From contig CM065802.1 in assembly GCA_033398695.1 (NCBI GenBank), positions 207,905,096 to 207,969,095 on the forward strand: a DNA stretch of 64,000 bases. Reading direction: 5' to 3'. This DNA comes from Orobanche coerulescens. Taxonomy: Eukaryota > Streptophyta > Magnoliopsida > Lamiales > Orobanchaceae. Position 1 is the stretch's first letter, and every line of letters starts with the position of its first letter. Made by a program: the position numbers and the translations under genes. The notes beneath the pieces are model-generated. The model worked only from the letters and a program-made list of their open reading frames with translations, was not told the DNA's origin and did no database searches. This document shows positions 45,550 through 54,945 of this stretch, piece by piece.

Positions 45550-45573
45550 TAGGCCATCTATGGCGTAGTGAGA

Positions 45574-46411
45574 AGTTCTTTTGGTGGAGAGGAATGAAAA
45601 GGGATATTGGTGTATTCATGGAGATATGTATGATATGTCAGCAGGTGAAGGCAGAGCACCAACGGCCAGGAGGTTTACTTCGACCATTGGAAATCCCAGA
45701 ATGGAAATGGGAGCATATCACAATGAATTTCGTGGTTGATCTGCCGCGAACCGTGAAGAAGAATGATGTTATCTGGGTAATAATAGATCGTTTAACGGAG
45801 TCATCTCATTTTCTACTTGTGAGGATGACTTATAGTATGGAACAATATGCGAAGATTTATATTCGGGAGATTGTGAGGATACATGGTGTTCTAGTATCGA
45901 TCATCTCGGATAGAGATCCGCGATTTACGTCGAAATTTTGGAAGAGTCTTCAGATTGCGTTGGGCACTAAGTTGAATTTCATGCATATCATCCACAGACC
46001 GATGGTCAATCTGAACGGAATATCAAAACACTCGAAGATTTGTTGAGGGTGTGTGTTCTTGATACAGGTGAGAATTGGGAAAATATTTTGCCGTTAGTAG
46101 AGTTTGCTTATAACAACAGTTACCAAGCGACTATACAAATGGCCCCGTATGAGGCTCTGTACGGAAGAAAATGTCGATCGCCTCTTTATTAGAGTGAGGT
46201 TGGAAAAGGATAGATTTTGGGTCCAAAATTGATTGGGCAGACTGTAAAGAAGATAGCCGAAATCAGAAGTAGAATTAAGACTGCCCAAGATCGGCAGAAG
46301 TCTTATGCTGATAAACGAATAAAGATATCCAATTTGGGATTGGAGAAAATATGTTCTTGAAGGTAGCGCCGATGAAAGGAGTGATACGATTCAGTAAAAA
46401 GGGAAAGCTAC
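45574..46411 (+). pseudogene. Tekay-3 integrase core, 3' broken
   Basis: Joins 41561 in frame across the CACTA insertion: ...DLK|KFFWWRGMKRDI..., completing the HHCC domain with CMICQQ. Core blocks PEWKWEHI, VIIDRLTESSHF and SDRDPRFTSKFW follow. The frame shifts near 45990-46060; later blocks (ENILPLVEFAYNNSY, APYEALYGRKCRSP) are readable in other frames. A TAG lies near 46191. The last readable block is KGVIRFSKKGKL, where LTR-G begins. Confidence 0.88.
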
Positions 46412-47242
46412 TGTAATATCCGCAATTTTCGATTTTCGGTAAATTTCTTTTTTTTGTAGGAGTCCGTATAAACGGCTTTCCTATGACCGTTTCGTCATTC
46501 TGAGAATGATTCATTCTACACTTTTTGACATTCGAGTTCATTTCGGTGTCGTTTTGCTGAGTTTCATGCTTTTTGGTGACTTTTCTGCATTTGAGTTTGA
46601 TTCTTGCGAATCTCGTTCAAAACTGTTGTTTCATGTTCTCCGTAAGTCCGTTTAACTTTGTTAGACGTGTTGTGAGCTTTAGTTTGGTTATTCGATCACA
46701 TATCGTGACTTCCGGGCATTTTGGGCCATTTTGTAATTTTCTAAAGTTGTGGGTATCCGCATTCGTATTTGTTGTCTTGACCCTTTTCATGGTCGCGTGT
46801 GAGTTTGATTGTAGCTCAAGCTCTTAGTATGATCTTATTCTGGAGCTTTCCGTGCGTATCTTGAACTTGGTGTTCCGATCGGAGGAGTCCGTTGTTGTAA
46901 CCAGCTTTGAGAGCACTACTGCCGTAGTTCTAGGTGCATTAGCGCACGCTAAGGGATCTCCTTAGCGCACGCTATCGAGCAATAAGGCCAGAGGACAGTA
47001 GTTGGATTCAGGCCCGTTAGCGCACGCTAAGGGTAGGTGGTTAGCGCCCGCTAAGGTGCAGTAGTTAGCGCACGCTACGGGTTTGGTAGCGCACGCTAAC
47101 TGGTACTTCGAGGCAGTCCAGAAGTTACTGGACTGGGTTGGTGTTTTGTCTAGCGCATGCTACGAAGTAGTGTAGCGCACGTTATTGGCAGAATTTAGCG
47201 CACGCTACTGGAAACATAACGTACGCTGACTGTTGGTTGGGT
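46412..47242 (+). repeat. LTR-G: left part of another Tekay-type LTR
   Basis: Begins TGTAATATCCGCAATTTTCG after the Tekay-3 integrase and runs to the Tekay-4 insertion. It has its own dyad-word array but differs in sequence from all other LTRs here. The rest should lie to the right of the window, after Tekay-4; whether it is a full element or a solo LTR cannot be seen. The expected TSD copy on the left would be GCTAC (46407-46411). Confidence 0.82.
46940..47228 (+). promoter_or_regulatory. LTR-G U3 array: ten TAGCGCACGCTA-type words
   Basis: Words start at 46940, 46963; 47018, 47042, 47066, 47087; 47151, 47173, 47196 and 47217. The pitch inside blocks is 21-24 bp, with gaps of 55 and 64 bp between blocks. 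The Tekay-4 insertion point is 14 bp after the last word, where the other families have their TATA-like box. Confidence 0.83.
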
Positions 47243-47741
47243 TGTAATATCCGTGTTTTCTATTTTTGGTAATTTCTATTTTCGGTGTATATTCGTTTCG
47301 GACAACTCGCTTGGCACTGTTTTGGAATTCTGAATCTATTTTGTTCTTGGAGTTTCTCCGTCGGGATGAGTCTCGATGATGTTTTTACGTAATTTCATCT
47401 TGAGTTATATTTTATAGCATGTGTATTTGACTCTCGTTAAACTCGTTCGATTTCGTCATTTTCCTATTTCCATGAGTTCGTATGGTTGAGTAGAGCATGT
47501 TGTGAGTTTCGGATTGTTAATCCGACGTTGTATCGTGATTTTCGGATGTTTGGGCCGTTTTTGTAATTTTCTATAAGTTTAGGGAATTTGTTCCTTGTTC
47601 GATTTTGGTTGTGTACCTCGGACTGTTTTGGGGTTTCCGTACTTCCATTTGGTGTTATTGTTTCCCAAATATCGATTCCTATTGCTTTTATTCTCTTCCC
47701 GGATCATTTTTCATCATTTTGGGACCCAAGGGGGGGTGTGG

Positions 47742-48086
47742 GCCGCGGCACAAGGAATGTGCGCCGGCACACACATTGTCCAGTTTCTGGCCGAGCAGTC
47801 TGTACCGTGGGCCGCGGCACATGCCGGCAGGGCCGCGAGACACTGCCGAGTCACTGCCGCGGCACACTCGTCCGGCCGCGGCACACTCGTGTTGCACTTA
47901 TCGGCCAAACCTTCTGTACCGTGTGCCGCGGCACATGCTGACGGGGTCGCGGCACAATGCCGAGTCACTGCCGCGGCACATTCGTCCGGGCCGCGGCACG
48001 CTGCCGATCACTGGGCGCAGTTTTGGCCCTGTGCCGCGGCACACCTCGGCTGGGCCGCGGCACACAGAGCAGTCAACTCTATAACT
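47742..48086 (+). promoter_or_regulatory. Tekay-4 U3 array: twelve GCCGCGGC(ACA) words plus TATA-like box
   Basis: Words start at 47742, 47763 (decayed); 47811, 47832, 47856, 47875; 47925, 47946, 47970, 47990; 48033 and 48054. Blocks have a 19-24 bp pitch and are separated by 43-50 bp. CTATAAC at 48080-48086 is the likely TATA box, about 18 bp after the last word. The 3' LTR copy (63286-63591) has words at 63286, 63336, 63357, 63381, 63405, 63455, 63476, 63500, 63520, 63563 and 63584. Confidence 0.85.
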
Positions 48087-48702
48087 GCGTTTTTTTTCAG
48101 CGAGATTCACTCATTTTCTTATTCCTCTTCTCTTCTTCACGTCGGGGCGACTTCCAAGGCGAGGGTTCATCAGATTTTCATCCAAACACCGTTTGGGAAG
48201 TATAACTTAGCATCATATCATCACCACAACACCAAATCATCTATTGTTCGGCTTCGAATCAAGGTAAGACCTCCTATAACCCTAGTGTGAATTTGGGGAG
48301 GGTTTGGTGGTGATCTTGCCTTTTAATCCGATTTAACCGATGTTGCTGTTAGATTTCGATAGTTTACTCGTGATCCTTGGTTCCCTTGTTATTGGATGGG
48401 ATGAAATCCCGTTATTACACCGTTGACCGATTTCAACTCCCTATGCACTCTTGTTGTTCGATGAATTGTCCCAACGGGTAGAACTAGGATGAATTTCTTC
48501 GTATTCATGATGTTGAGATTGGTTGTATATCATTATTATGTTAGGGTCGGATTTGAGAGGATTGTTCGGACCGAAACCTATTCCTTCGCTGCTTCCTTGG
48601 CCGTAATATCCAAGGCAAGTACATGTATTATATTTCATTATGTGTGTACGGTTTTGATGCGAATGATGTAAATCGGTTTATTGAACGATTGTGATGGTTA
48701 CT

Positions 48703-48907
48703 CTTCCACAGGGATGGCATGGGGCCTGGGGGCCGATACTAATGGGTACGGCCACTAAGTGGACTTGGGTGCGTGCGTTGATGTTCTTCCACTGGGACGG
48801 TTCGACGGGACCTGGGGCCGATACTAATGGGTACGGCCGCGAAGTGGTTTCTCACTGGGACGGTCCGACGGACCTGCGGGGCCGATACTAATGGGTACGG
48901 TCGCGAG
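48703..48907 (+). repeat. Three-copy repeat in Tekay-4 5' LTR
   Basis: Three units of about 55-65 bp at about 48703, 48786 and 48851. Each contains a GGGACGGTCCGACGG-like head and GGGGCCGATACTAATGGGTA. They lie between the donor-like site and the conserved hairpin. Counterparts of different sequence occupy the same place in Tekay-1, -2 and -5. Confidence 0.85.
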
Positions 48908-49099
48908 TTACCAAACGTGGATAATTGTGATGTGGAAAGCTTGATGATATATTGTTTTGGTGTAAATGTGATATTCCGGAATATTGATTTTTAAAATGAT
49001 TTTTCCTAATGATTTGTTTGCGTTGAATCGTGTATGTATATAATGTTGTGTAATTGTGTACTTGCACTAGCTATTCGAATGCTAACCCCTTAAATGGGG

Positions 49100-49120
49100 G
49101 AAATGCGTCTTATGCATTTC
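49100..49120 (+). other. Conserved LTR hairpin (Tekay-4)
   Basis: GAAATGC pairs with GCATTTC (7 bp) around a 7-base loop; a third stem variant that keeps pairing. Preceded by CCCCTTAAATGGGG. Confidence 0.75.
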
Positions 49121-49459
49121 TGTGCCGGAGAGCCGAGGAGCAGTACGGACGCGCACACAAATGATGGGCTGGCATGATGATGTGGCTCGAGTTTGTATTT
49201 TTATGTTTTGGCATTGCATTTGTCGAGTATTGGAGTTAGACTGTTTATTTTTTTCAACTTGGTTTAAGTCCCCTGCGTGGGCGATGAACTTCCGAACTCT
49301 CGATTGAGCCCTTCCCGTTTTACGATTGTACCTTACCAGGTGTCTGTTACCAGGAGTGCATGTACTCCGTTAAAATGTTTTGGCCGGGGCCACGGCCTTA
49401 TTTACTTTTGAGTGCATCTTTTGGGATTTCATTGTGATTATGTGTCATGTGTTAGCCTG

Positions 49460-49481
49460 GTAGACCTCACGAAGGTTCTAC
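49460..49481 (+). other. U5 hairpin (Tekay-4 5' LTR)
   Basis: GTAGA pairs with TCTAC, extended by CCT/AGG across a single bulged T. The outer stem differs from Tekay-1 at compensating positions. Confidence 0.72.
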
Positions 49482-49522
49482 GGCGTGTAATGTCCCATTT
49501 GTGAATTGGGGTGTTACATTTA

Positions 49523-49534
49523 TGGTATCAGAGA
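49523..49534 (+). promoter_or_regulatory. Primer binding site of Tekay-4
   Basis: TGGTATCAGAGA, 11 of 12 bases of the initiator tRNA-Met complement. Confidence 0.87.
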
Positions 49535-49775
49535 CATGTTTTGAATACCTAGGCTGTCGGTAAATTTTTGGGTCTGTCAGTTGCGTCATTAGAGTCAGTC
49601 GTTCAGCCTAATATCATCATGCTACCGTCTTTTTGTGCGACCCGTGGCTGTAAGTCTCCTCGAACTCTTATTTTCTGTAATTCATTTTCTTGCGTTGTTC
49701 GGAATTATGAATTGTGATACCAACTTTGTCAATTGTGAATCTTTCTGATCTTGTTCTTTTCATTCTTCCTTTAGT

Positions 49776-50801
49776 ATGTTGAGAGGTCGTAGTAGACCAG
49801 CTAGGGGACGCGTCCGAGGCCGTGGTCGGGGTGCTGATAATGAAGAGGGCTCACTTTCTCAGTCCACTGCGGACTCAGCCTCTCACTCAGTGTCGTCGGG
49901 TAATAATGCCGACGTCGGGGCTACTGCCGTACTTCAGCAGTTAGTAGCCCAGCTTGCTCAGATAGCTCAGGGTGGACGCCAGAATCCGCCCCCGACACCT
50001 GAAGAGGAAGCTAGTAAGTGGCTTCAGACGGTGACTAAGATGCACCCTCCTCGTTTCTCCGGATCTTCTGACTCCCTCGGTTGGGAGAATTGGCTCTTTC
50101 AGTTGTCCAGGACCTTTGATGCCGTAGCTTGTCCTGAAGACAGGAGGGTACATATTGCCCAATACCTCCTGGATAAGGAAGCTACGGAATGGTGGGAGGC
50201 CGTTGCGCCCCGAGACCGTCCAGCTACTTGGGAAGAGTTCAGGGCTGCTATGGAAGCAGAATATTGTCCGCCGCCAGTCAAAGAACGCAGAATTGTGGAG
50301 TTCTTCACTGCCACACCTCAGGATGTGCCGATTTCGCAGGCTATTATCTCTTACAATCAGCAGTTGGGTTTTGTGAAAGATCAGGTGAGGACGGAGGCCG
50401 ACAAAATCCGTTACTTCAATATGCGCATGAAGCCGCATATCAGGCAGAGTATGGCACCGCTCATGTGTGCCACTTTGAAGGAATACCAGGATCGCGCTCT
50501 AGCGATCGAGATGGCCGTCCCGGAATCAGAGACTGTTTCGGAAGCTAAGAAGCAGAAGACTACTGGCGGATTCTCGGCCGGTAAGGGTGGTCAGTTTTCG
50601 AGGTCTCGTTCTGCCCCTACACCGGGGAAGAGGCCGTTTCATCAGGCCGGTGGATCTCAGGGTAACCGTCACCCATCTGTTGCACTGGCGGGAGAGTTTG
50701 TTTTAATTGCGATCGGCCGAGCACGTTGTGAAGGATTGCCCATTTCCGTTAGTTGCTTGCTTTACTTGCGGACAGACCGGGCATCGGGCAGCTCATTGTG
50801 A
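49776..50801 (+). CDS. Tekay-4 gag, near-intact until the zinc knuckle
   Basis: ATG at 49776 follows the LTR and PBS by 250 bp and starts a 341-codon frame. It has an Arg/Gly-rich head (residues 3-22), a Ser-rich linker, an Ala/Gln helix (residues 50-65), and a retrotransposon gag core (about 85-235) with [21 protein letters not shown] and the [11 protein letters not shown] block. A Ser/Gly/Lys-rich tail follows. Small frame changes near 50690-50715 separate it from the first zinc knuckle, of which CFNC is in a third frame. The second knuckle, [14 protein letters not shown], is at 50758-50799 in the pol frame. Gag assembles the cytoplasmic particle; this copy is truncated at its RNA-binding end. 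Confidence 0.88.
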   Translation: MLRGRSRPARGRVRGRGRGADNEEGSLSQSTADSASHSVSSGNNADVGATAVLQQLVAQLAQIAQGGRQNPPPTPEEEASKWLQTVTKMHPPRFSGSSDSLGWENWLFQLSRTFDAVACPEDRRVHIAQYLLDKEATEWWEAVAPRDRPATWEEFRAAMEAEYCPPPVKERRIVEFFTATPQDVPISQAIISYNQQLGFVKDQVRTEADKIRYFNMRMKPHIRQSMAPLMCATLKEYQDRALAIEMAVPESETVSEAKKQKTTGGFSAGKGGQFSRSRSAPTPGKRPFHQAGGSQGNRHPSVALAGEFVLIAIGRARCEGLPISVSCLLYLRTDRASGSSL

Positions 50802-53800
50802 GAGGGCCACCAGGGCCGCTAGAGTTCCGACTACCACTGCCGATCAGAGGGATCACAGCACTCCAGCTACTCATGTTCCGCAGGGTTCGGGTCGTGGTAG
50901 AGGTCGGGGTCAGCCGGATCGCCGTGCAGCATCGAGTTCGGGTTCAGTTCACCCCCGATTGTATCAGATGAGGCGCTCAGAGGAGGCAGACGTTCCGGTG
51001 GCGTCAGGTACCACTCAGATTCTTTCTCATCCAGTTTCAGTGCTTTTTGATTCGGGTGCTACTCACTCCTTTATTGCTTCGGACTGTGTGAGTCTTATTG
51101 GCTTTGACTGCTTGTTTGAGTGTGAACCATTCGTAGTGGGTACGCCTAGCGGGGATCATATGGTTGGGGACCGGGAGGTTAGGGATTGCCCAGTGAGGAT
51201 CAGGAGCCGGGATTGGCCCTCGAATCTCATTGTTATAGAACTTAAGGGTGAGGATTTGATCCTCGGAGATGATTGGTTGGATCGTCACGGTGCTATCATG
51301 AACTATCGGACTCGTACCATCTCGATAGTGGCCGAGGACGGCACCGAGCATACCCTCGTCGGTCGTAAGCCGGGTAGGTCGGGGAGTGTGATTAGCGCCT
51401 TGAAGGCGATGAAACTTCTGAACCAGGGTTGTGTCGGTTACTGGTGTTACGCTCTGAAGGCGGAAGATGGTGGAGTTTATTTGTCGTCTATTCCAGTTGT
51501 TAGTGAATACCCCGACGTATTTCCGGATGACTTGCCGGTATTACCACCACATCGAGAGGTGGAGTTTCCTATTGATCTAGAGCCAAATGCAGCCCCTATT
51601 TCTCGAGCGCCGTACCGTATGGCACCGTCGGAGATGTTAGAGTTGAAGAATCAGTTGGGAGAGTTGCTAGATAAAGGGTATATTCAATCGAGCGCATCGC
51701 CTTGGGGTGCGCCCGTACTTTTTGTTAAGAAGAAGGATGGATCGCTTCGTTTATGCATCGATTATCGAGAATTAAACAAGTTGACCATCAAAAATAAATA
51801 CCCTTTGCCCCGGATTGACGACTTGTTTGATCAGCTTCAGGGGGCGACAGTCTTTTCGAAGATTGACTTGCGATCGGGATACTACCAATTGAGGATTCGG
51901 GACATCGATATACCGAAAGCTGCCTTTCGGACGAGATATGGACATTACGAGTTTGTGGTTATGCCTTTCGGGCTAACCAATGCCCCAGCAGTGTGCATGT
52001 AGTTGATGAACAAAGTTTTTATTGAGTATTTGGACAAATTCGTAGTCGTCTTTATCGATGACATTCTGATCTATTCACGGAGTCGGGAGGAGCACGCCTT
52101 ACATCTCCGGATTGTATTAGACATTTTGAGAGCTGAGCAATTGTATGCGAAGTTCTCTAAGTGTGAGTTTTGGCTCGAGGAAGTGATGTTCCTCGGGCAT
52201 GTGATTTCAGCAGAGGGAGTTCAGGTAGATCCGCAGAAGATAGAGGCAGTGTTGGCTTGGGAGCCGCCTAAGAATGTGAAGGAGGTGAGAAGTTTTCTGG
52301 GTCTTGCCGGCTATTACCGTCGATTTGTTGAGGGATTTTCTAGGATTGCTAAACCGCTCACTCAGTTGCTCCAGAAGACTCAGAAATTCGAGTGGACCGC
52401 AGACAGACAGAATAATTTTGACAAGTTGAAGAGACGACTAACTACCGCACCCGTGTTAGCATTGCCTCAGGGGAACGAAGATTTCGTGGTATATAGTAAT
52501 GCTTCGGGCCTCGGACTCGGATGCGTTTTGATGCAGAGAGATAGGGTTATTGCTTATGCGTCCCGCCAGTTGAAACCGTATGAGGCGAATTACCCCACGC
52601 ACGATTTGGAGTTAGCTGCGGTCGTTTTCGCCTTAAAGATCTGGAGGCATTATCTCTATGGGTCGTTGTGTAGGATTTTTACGGATCACAAGAGCTTGAA
52701 GTATATCTTCAGTCAGAAAGAGTTGAATATGAGACAGCGTAGGTGGTTGGAGCTAATTAAAGATTACGACCTCGAGATACTTTACCATCCGGGTAAGGCT
52801 AACGTAGTGGCTGATGCGTTGAGCCGGAAGCCGATGACGTTACAGATGTTAGAGGTACTTACACCACAGAGTGGGATCCAGCGAGATTTTATCTGTCAGA
52901 ATATCGAGGTTTGGGTTCAGAGAGTTCAGGGTCAGTTATGTACGTTAGAGATCACTTCGTCCTTGACTGATGATATCAAGGCGAAGCAGTATGACGATCC
53001 GTTTTTGGTCCAGTTAAAGGAGGATGTGAGGAAGGGGAAAGCGCCTAGATTTGTGGTTCAGGATGATGGCGTTCTGAGATTTCGCGGTAGATTATGTGTA
53101 CCGAATGACTTTGAGTTGAGGCAGAAGGTTTTGAGTGAGGCTCATACTACGCCTTATTCCATACATCCTGGTACGAGCAAAATGTACAAGGATGTGAGGA
53201 GTAACTATTGGTGGAGCAATTTAAAGACAGACGTTAGCGGGTTTGTGTCGAGGTGTTTGACCTGTCAGCAGATTAACATCGAGCATCAGCGACCCGCGGG
53301 GCTTTTACGACCACTTCCTATCCCGGAGTGAAAATGGGAGGATATTTCTATGGATTTCATTACTAGTATGCCTAAGACTCGAACTGGAATGAACATGATT
53401 TGGGTTGTTGTCGATCGACTAACCAAATCAGCTCATTTTCTGGGTATTAAGGACACTTGTGGGCCAGAGAGACTAGCGCGAGCGTTTATTGCGGAGATAG
53501 TGAGGTTGCATGGGACCCCTAAGAGTATTGTTTCGGATCGTGATGGCCGGTTCATATCACATTTTTGGCAGGCCGTTCATAGAGCTTTGGGGACCGAGTT
53601 GAGACTTAGTACATCCTACCACCCTCAGACATACGGACAGTCCGAGCGGACGATACAGACACTGGAGGATATGTTGAGAGCCTGTGCATTAGATTGGAAG
53701 GATGATTGGGAGTCGCACTTGCCGTTGATCGAGTTCACGTACAACAATAGTTGGCATGCCTCGATCAAAATGGCACCATTCGAGGCATTGTATGGGAGGA

Positions 53801-54393
53801 GGTGTAGATCGCTGTTGTGTTGGGATGATGCGTCCGAGCTGTTTGGTACCGAGCCCGATATGGTAGTTGAGACGAGAGAGAAGATTGCCCTGATTCGCGA
53901 TAGATTGGTGACGGCCCAGAGCCGGCAGAAGTCTTATGCCGATACACGTCGCCAACCGTTGGAGTTTGAGGTGGGAGACCATGTGTTGCTTAAGGTGTCG
54001 CCGACATGGGGAGTTTACCGCTTCGGTCGGAAGGGTAAACTTAGCCCGAGATTTATTGGGTCGTTCGAGATTCTAGAGAGAGTTGGAGAGCTTGCATATC
54101 GGTTAGGTTTGCCGTCGTCCCTGAGCCACGTGCATAACGTATTTCATGTTTCCCAGCTTAGGAAGTACGTACCGGACCCTAGCCATATTATTGATTTTGG
54201 AGATATCGAGTTGGGGCCCGACATTACCTTCGAGGAGAGGCCGATTCAGATCTTAGAGCATCGGGTGAAGCAACTCAGGCACAAAACCATTCCTTTGGTT
54301 AAAGTGCAATGGTCGAGGCATGGGTCTGAGGAAGCCACGTGGGAGACGGAAGAGAGTATGAGATCGGGATACCCCGAGTTATTCGTGTTGTAA
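50707..54393 (+). pseudogene. Tekay-4 pol: protease, RT, RNase H, integrase, chromodomain; two stops
   Basis: One continuous reading frame broken only by TAG at 52000-52002 (CAG in relatives) and TGA at 53329-53331 (TGG in relatives). Zinc knuckle 50758-50799; protease [11 protein letters not shown] with catalytic Asp at 51049; RT with YRELN, FIDDIL at 52051-52068 and both Asp intact; RNase [11 protein letters not shown], where the first catalytic Asp is Asn (AAT at 52498-52500); HHCC zinc domain about 53140-53290; integrase core with MDFI, SDRDGRF and the Glu of ERTIQTLEDML; chromodomain near 54300-54390. Both stops and the Asp-to-Asn change are C-to-T type transitions. TAA at 54391-54393 overlaps the following hairpin. 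Confidence 0.93.
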
Positions 54394-54428
54394 GTTTCGG
54401 GACGAAACTTATTTTTAGGGGGAGATAA
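54392..54428 (+). promoter_or_regulatory. Hairpin plus polypurine tract (Tekay-4)
   Basis: AAGTTTCGGGACGAAACTT at 54392-54410, identical to Tekay-1 and overlapping the pol stop codon; AGGGGGAGATAA at 54417-54428 adjoins the 3' LTR. Confidence 0.9.
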
Positions 54429-54945
54429 TGTAATATCCGTGTTTTCTATTTTTGGTAATTTCTATTTTCGGTGTATATTCGTTTCGGACAACTCGCTTGG
54501 CACTGTTTTGGAATTTTGAATCTATTTTGTTCTTGGAGTTTCTCCGTCGGGATAAGTCTCGATAATGTTTTTACGTAATTTCATCTTGAGTTATATTTTA
54601 TCGCATGTATATTCGACTCTCGTTAAACTCATTCGATTTCGTCATTTTCCTATTTCCATGAGTTCGTATGGTTGAGTAGAGCATGTTGTGAGTTTCGGAT
54701 TGTTAATCCGACGTTGTATCGTGATTTTCGGATGTTTGGGCCGTTTTTGTAATTTCCTATAAGTTTAGGGAATTTGTTCCTTGTTCGATTTTGGTTGTGT
54801 ACCTCGGACCGTTTTGGGGTTTTCGTACTTCCATTTCGTGTTATTGTTTCCCAAATATCGATTCCTATTGCTTTTATTCTCTTCCCGGATCATTTTTCAT
54901 CATTTTGGGACCCAAGGGGGGGTGTGGGCCGCGGCACAAGGAATG
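54429..54945 (+). repeat. Tekay-4 3' LTR, first part
   Basis: Matches 47243-47759, ending just after the first dyad word of its array, where Tekay-5 inserted. Confidence 0.94.

Larger units (their letters stand above)
41562..45570. mobile_element. CACTA (En/Spm-type) transposon carrying host exons
   Basis: A perfect 21-bp terminal inverted repeat begins CACTACGCCATAGATGGCCT (41562-41582; complement at 45550-45570). It has the 3-bp target duplication AGA (41559-41561; 45571-45573). Subterminal regions are rich in GGCAACA/TGTTGC words in both orientations. No transposase domain is recognised, so it is probably non-autonomous. Between the ends, on the minus strand, lie spliced-gene fragments of lysyl-tRNA synthetase and a TOPLESS-related protein, plus unrecognised exon-like pieces and a hAT MITE. 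Captured host exons of this kind are known for CACTA, Pack-MULE and Helitron elements. Confidence 0.93.
29019..46411 (+). mobile_element. Tekay-3: older Ty3/gypsy chromovirus, host for four insertions
   Basis: Sequence starts inside gag at the zinc knuckle, directly after the Tekay-2 LTR end; the 5' LTR and most of gag are missing. The coding segments are 29019-30549, 31238-31527, 41016-41561 and 45574-46411, separated by a retroposon, Copia-2 and a CACTA element. Deleting each insert with one target duplication rejoins the protein in register at the CACTA and Copia-2 sites. At 46411 it is cut by LTR-G. Its protein words (for example PLYRMAP-like and [15 protein letters not shown]) differ clearly from Tekay-1/2/4, so it is a separate family. 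Confidence 0.9.
47243..49518 (+). repeat. Tekay-4 5' LTR
   Basis: TGTAATATCCGTG...GGGGTGTTACA. Contains a GC-rich dyad-word array, a TATA-like CTATAAC, the donor-like TCAAG|GTAAGA (48263/48264), a three-copy repeat (48703-48907), the conserved hairpin (49100-49120; the following AG is TG here) and the U5 hairpin (49460-49481). ORFs of up to 231 codons across the array are low-complexity products of the repeated word and are not called. Confidence 0.94.

Noticed and set aside
47595..48290. 231-codon ORF with RAAAH/CRGT-like repeats (also 63332-63820)
   Set aside because: It lies inside the Tekay-4 LTR and exists because the GC-rich palindromic word is free of stops in all frames. Both strands and several frames show equally long ORFs.
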